From positions 1 to 5,885 of the forward strand of contig CAMOIA010000105.1 in assembly GCA_946615785.1 (NCBI GenBank): DNA of 5,885 bases, given 5' to 3'. The position numbers were made by a program, and so were the translations under genes. This document shows positions 5,704 to 5,885 of this stretch, piece by piece. Numbering within the stretch: position 1 is the first letter of the stretch; each line of letters opens with the position of its first letter. Source of the DNA: an uncultured Clostridia bacterium (GTDB taxonomy: Bacteria > Bacillota > Clostridia > Christensenellales > Aristaeellaceae). Under the pieces are notes generated by a model, which saw nothing but the letters and a program-made list of their open reading frames with translations, did not search any database and was not told the DNA's origin.

Positions 5704-5885
5704 ATGATCGCCCATCTTAACCACTGTATCAAGACGGCTGGAAAAGGCCAAAGGATTACTAAGAAGCTAAACCGCGGGGATTCGCAGAAGGAAGGTGAAA
5801 GTATGCGTATAGGAAATAGAAAAGGAACTCGTATGTGCGGTACTACCATCTGCTGCCGGAAAAAATGGACCACACAGCGGCAATC
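5704..5885 (+). CDS. Possible 5' end of a gene running off the right edge
   Basis: ATG 5704 opens a frame that has no stop up to the window end (60 complete codons), with AGAGGA (5691-5696) 7 bases upstream as a fair ribosome binding site. The peptide is hydrophilic and very basic and contains CGTTICCRKKW near its visible end. A later start at ATG 5803 in the same frame, behind GGAAGGTG, is also possible. I do not recognise it. A competing frame starts at GTG 5835, behind AAGGA, and reads VRYYHLLPEKMDHTAAI, which looks at least as protein-like. Base composition here is more AT-rich than in the known genes. This is weak evidence: the right edge may hold the start of one of these two frames, or neither. 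Confidence 0.2.
   Translation, partial: MIAHLNHCIKTAGKGQRITKKLNRGDSQKEGESMRIGNRKGTRMCGTTICCRKKWTTQRQ

Noticed and set aside
5463..5720. An 85-codon + strand frame from ATG 5463
   Set aside because: Its only Shine-Dalgarno-like AGGA is one base from the ATG, no domain is recognisable, and it overlaps other open frames. It cannot be excluded but is not supported.
5454..5873. A 139-codon open frame on the - strand in the right interval
   Set aside because: It has no good ribosome binding site, a composition unlike the known proteins and no recognised domain, and several other frames are equally open there.
1..5885. CRISPR array, tRNA or rRNA genes, insertion sequence or integrase
   Set aside because: No regularly spaced direct repeats, cloverleaf with CCA end, rRNA-like segment or transposase/recombinase motifs were seen on either strand.

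Overview
The window looks like a chromosomal segment of a moderately GC-rich Firmicute, probably class Clostridia and of gut or rumen type. The pointers are strong GGAGG ribosome binding sites before nearly every gene, a galactokinase with the GNHTDH-type signature that I associate with this group, and a BcrA-type ABC ATPase. GC was judged by eye to be in the high fifties of percent. The assignment is an inference from gene style; there is no rRNA or other phylogenetic marker here.

Layout, left to right. (1) The 3' part of a galactokinase gene enters from the left edge on the + strand and ends at an intrinsic terminator (about 1233-1257). (2) An intergenic leader of about 250 bases (1258-1511) carries several inverted repeats but no clear promoter. 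It precedes two + strand genes, 1512-2150 and 2186-2983. Both encode exported proteins of unknown function: the first has an FG-GAP-like DxNxDGxxD segment, the second a weakly PepSY-like C-terminal half. They are 35 bases apart and look like one transcription unit. (3) A strong, probably bidirectional terminator (2994-3036) separates this unit from a converging - strand operon. (4) That operon, read right to left, is ABC ATPase (5211-4294), ABC-2 type permease (4301-3531, overlapping the ATPase by 8 bases) and a small three-helix membrane protein (3488-3075). A well-formed sigma-A-type promoter lies at 5322-5294. (5) The right 560 bases or so (5323-5885) hold no gene I can recognise. An open frame begins at about 5704 and runs off the right edge, but it has weak support.

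How the genes work together. The galactokinase would feed the Leloir pathway. The ATPase and permease form a BcrAB/lantibiotic-immunity-like exporter half-set, and the small membrane protein is probably an accessory subunit or a co-regulated envelope protein. The two exported proteins have no deducible role and no visible link to the transporter beyond being convergent neighbours.

I do not see strong evidence for a wholly new system. The best candidates for novelty are the small membrane protein fused into the transporter operon, the exported-protein pair with its structured leader, and the unexplained right-hand interval.
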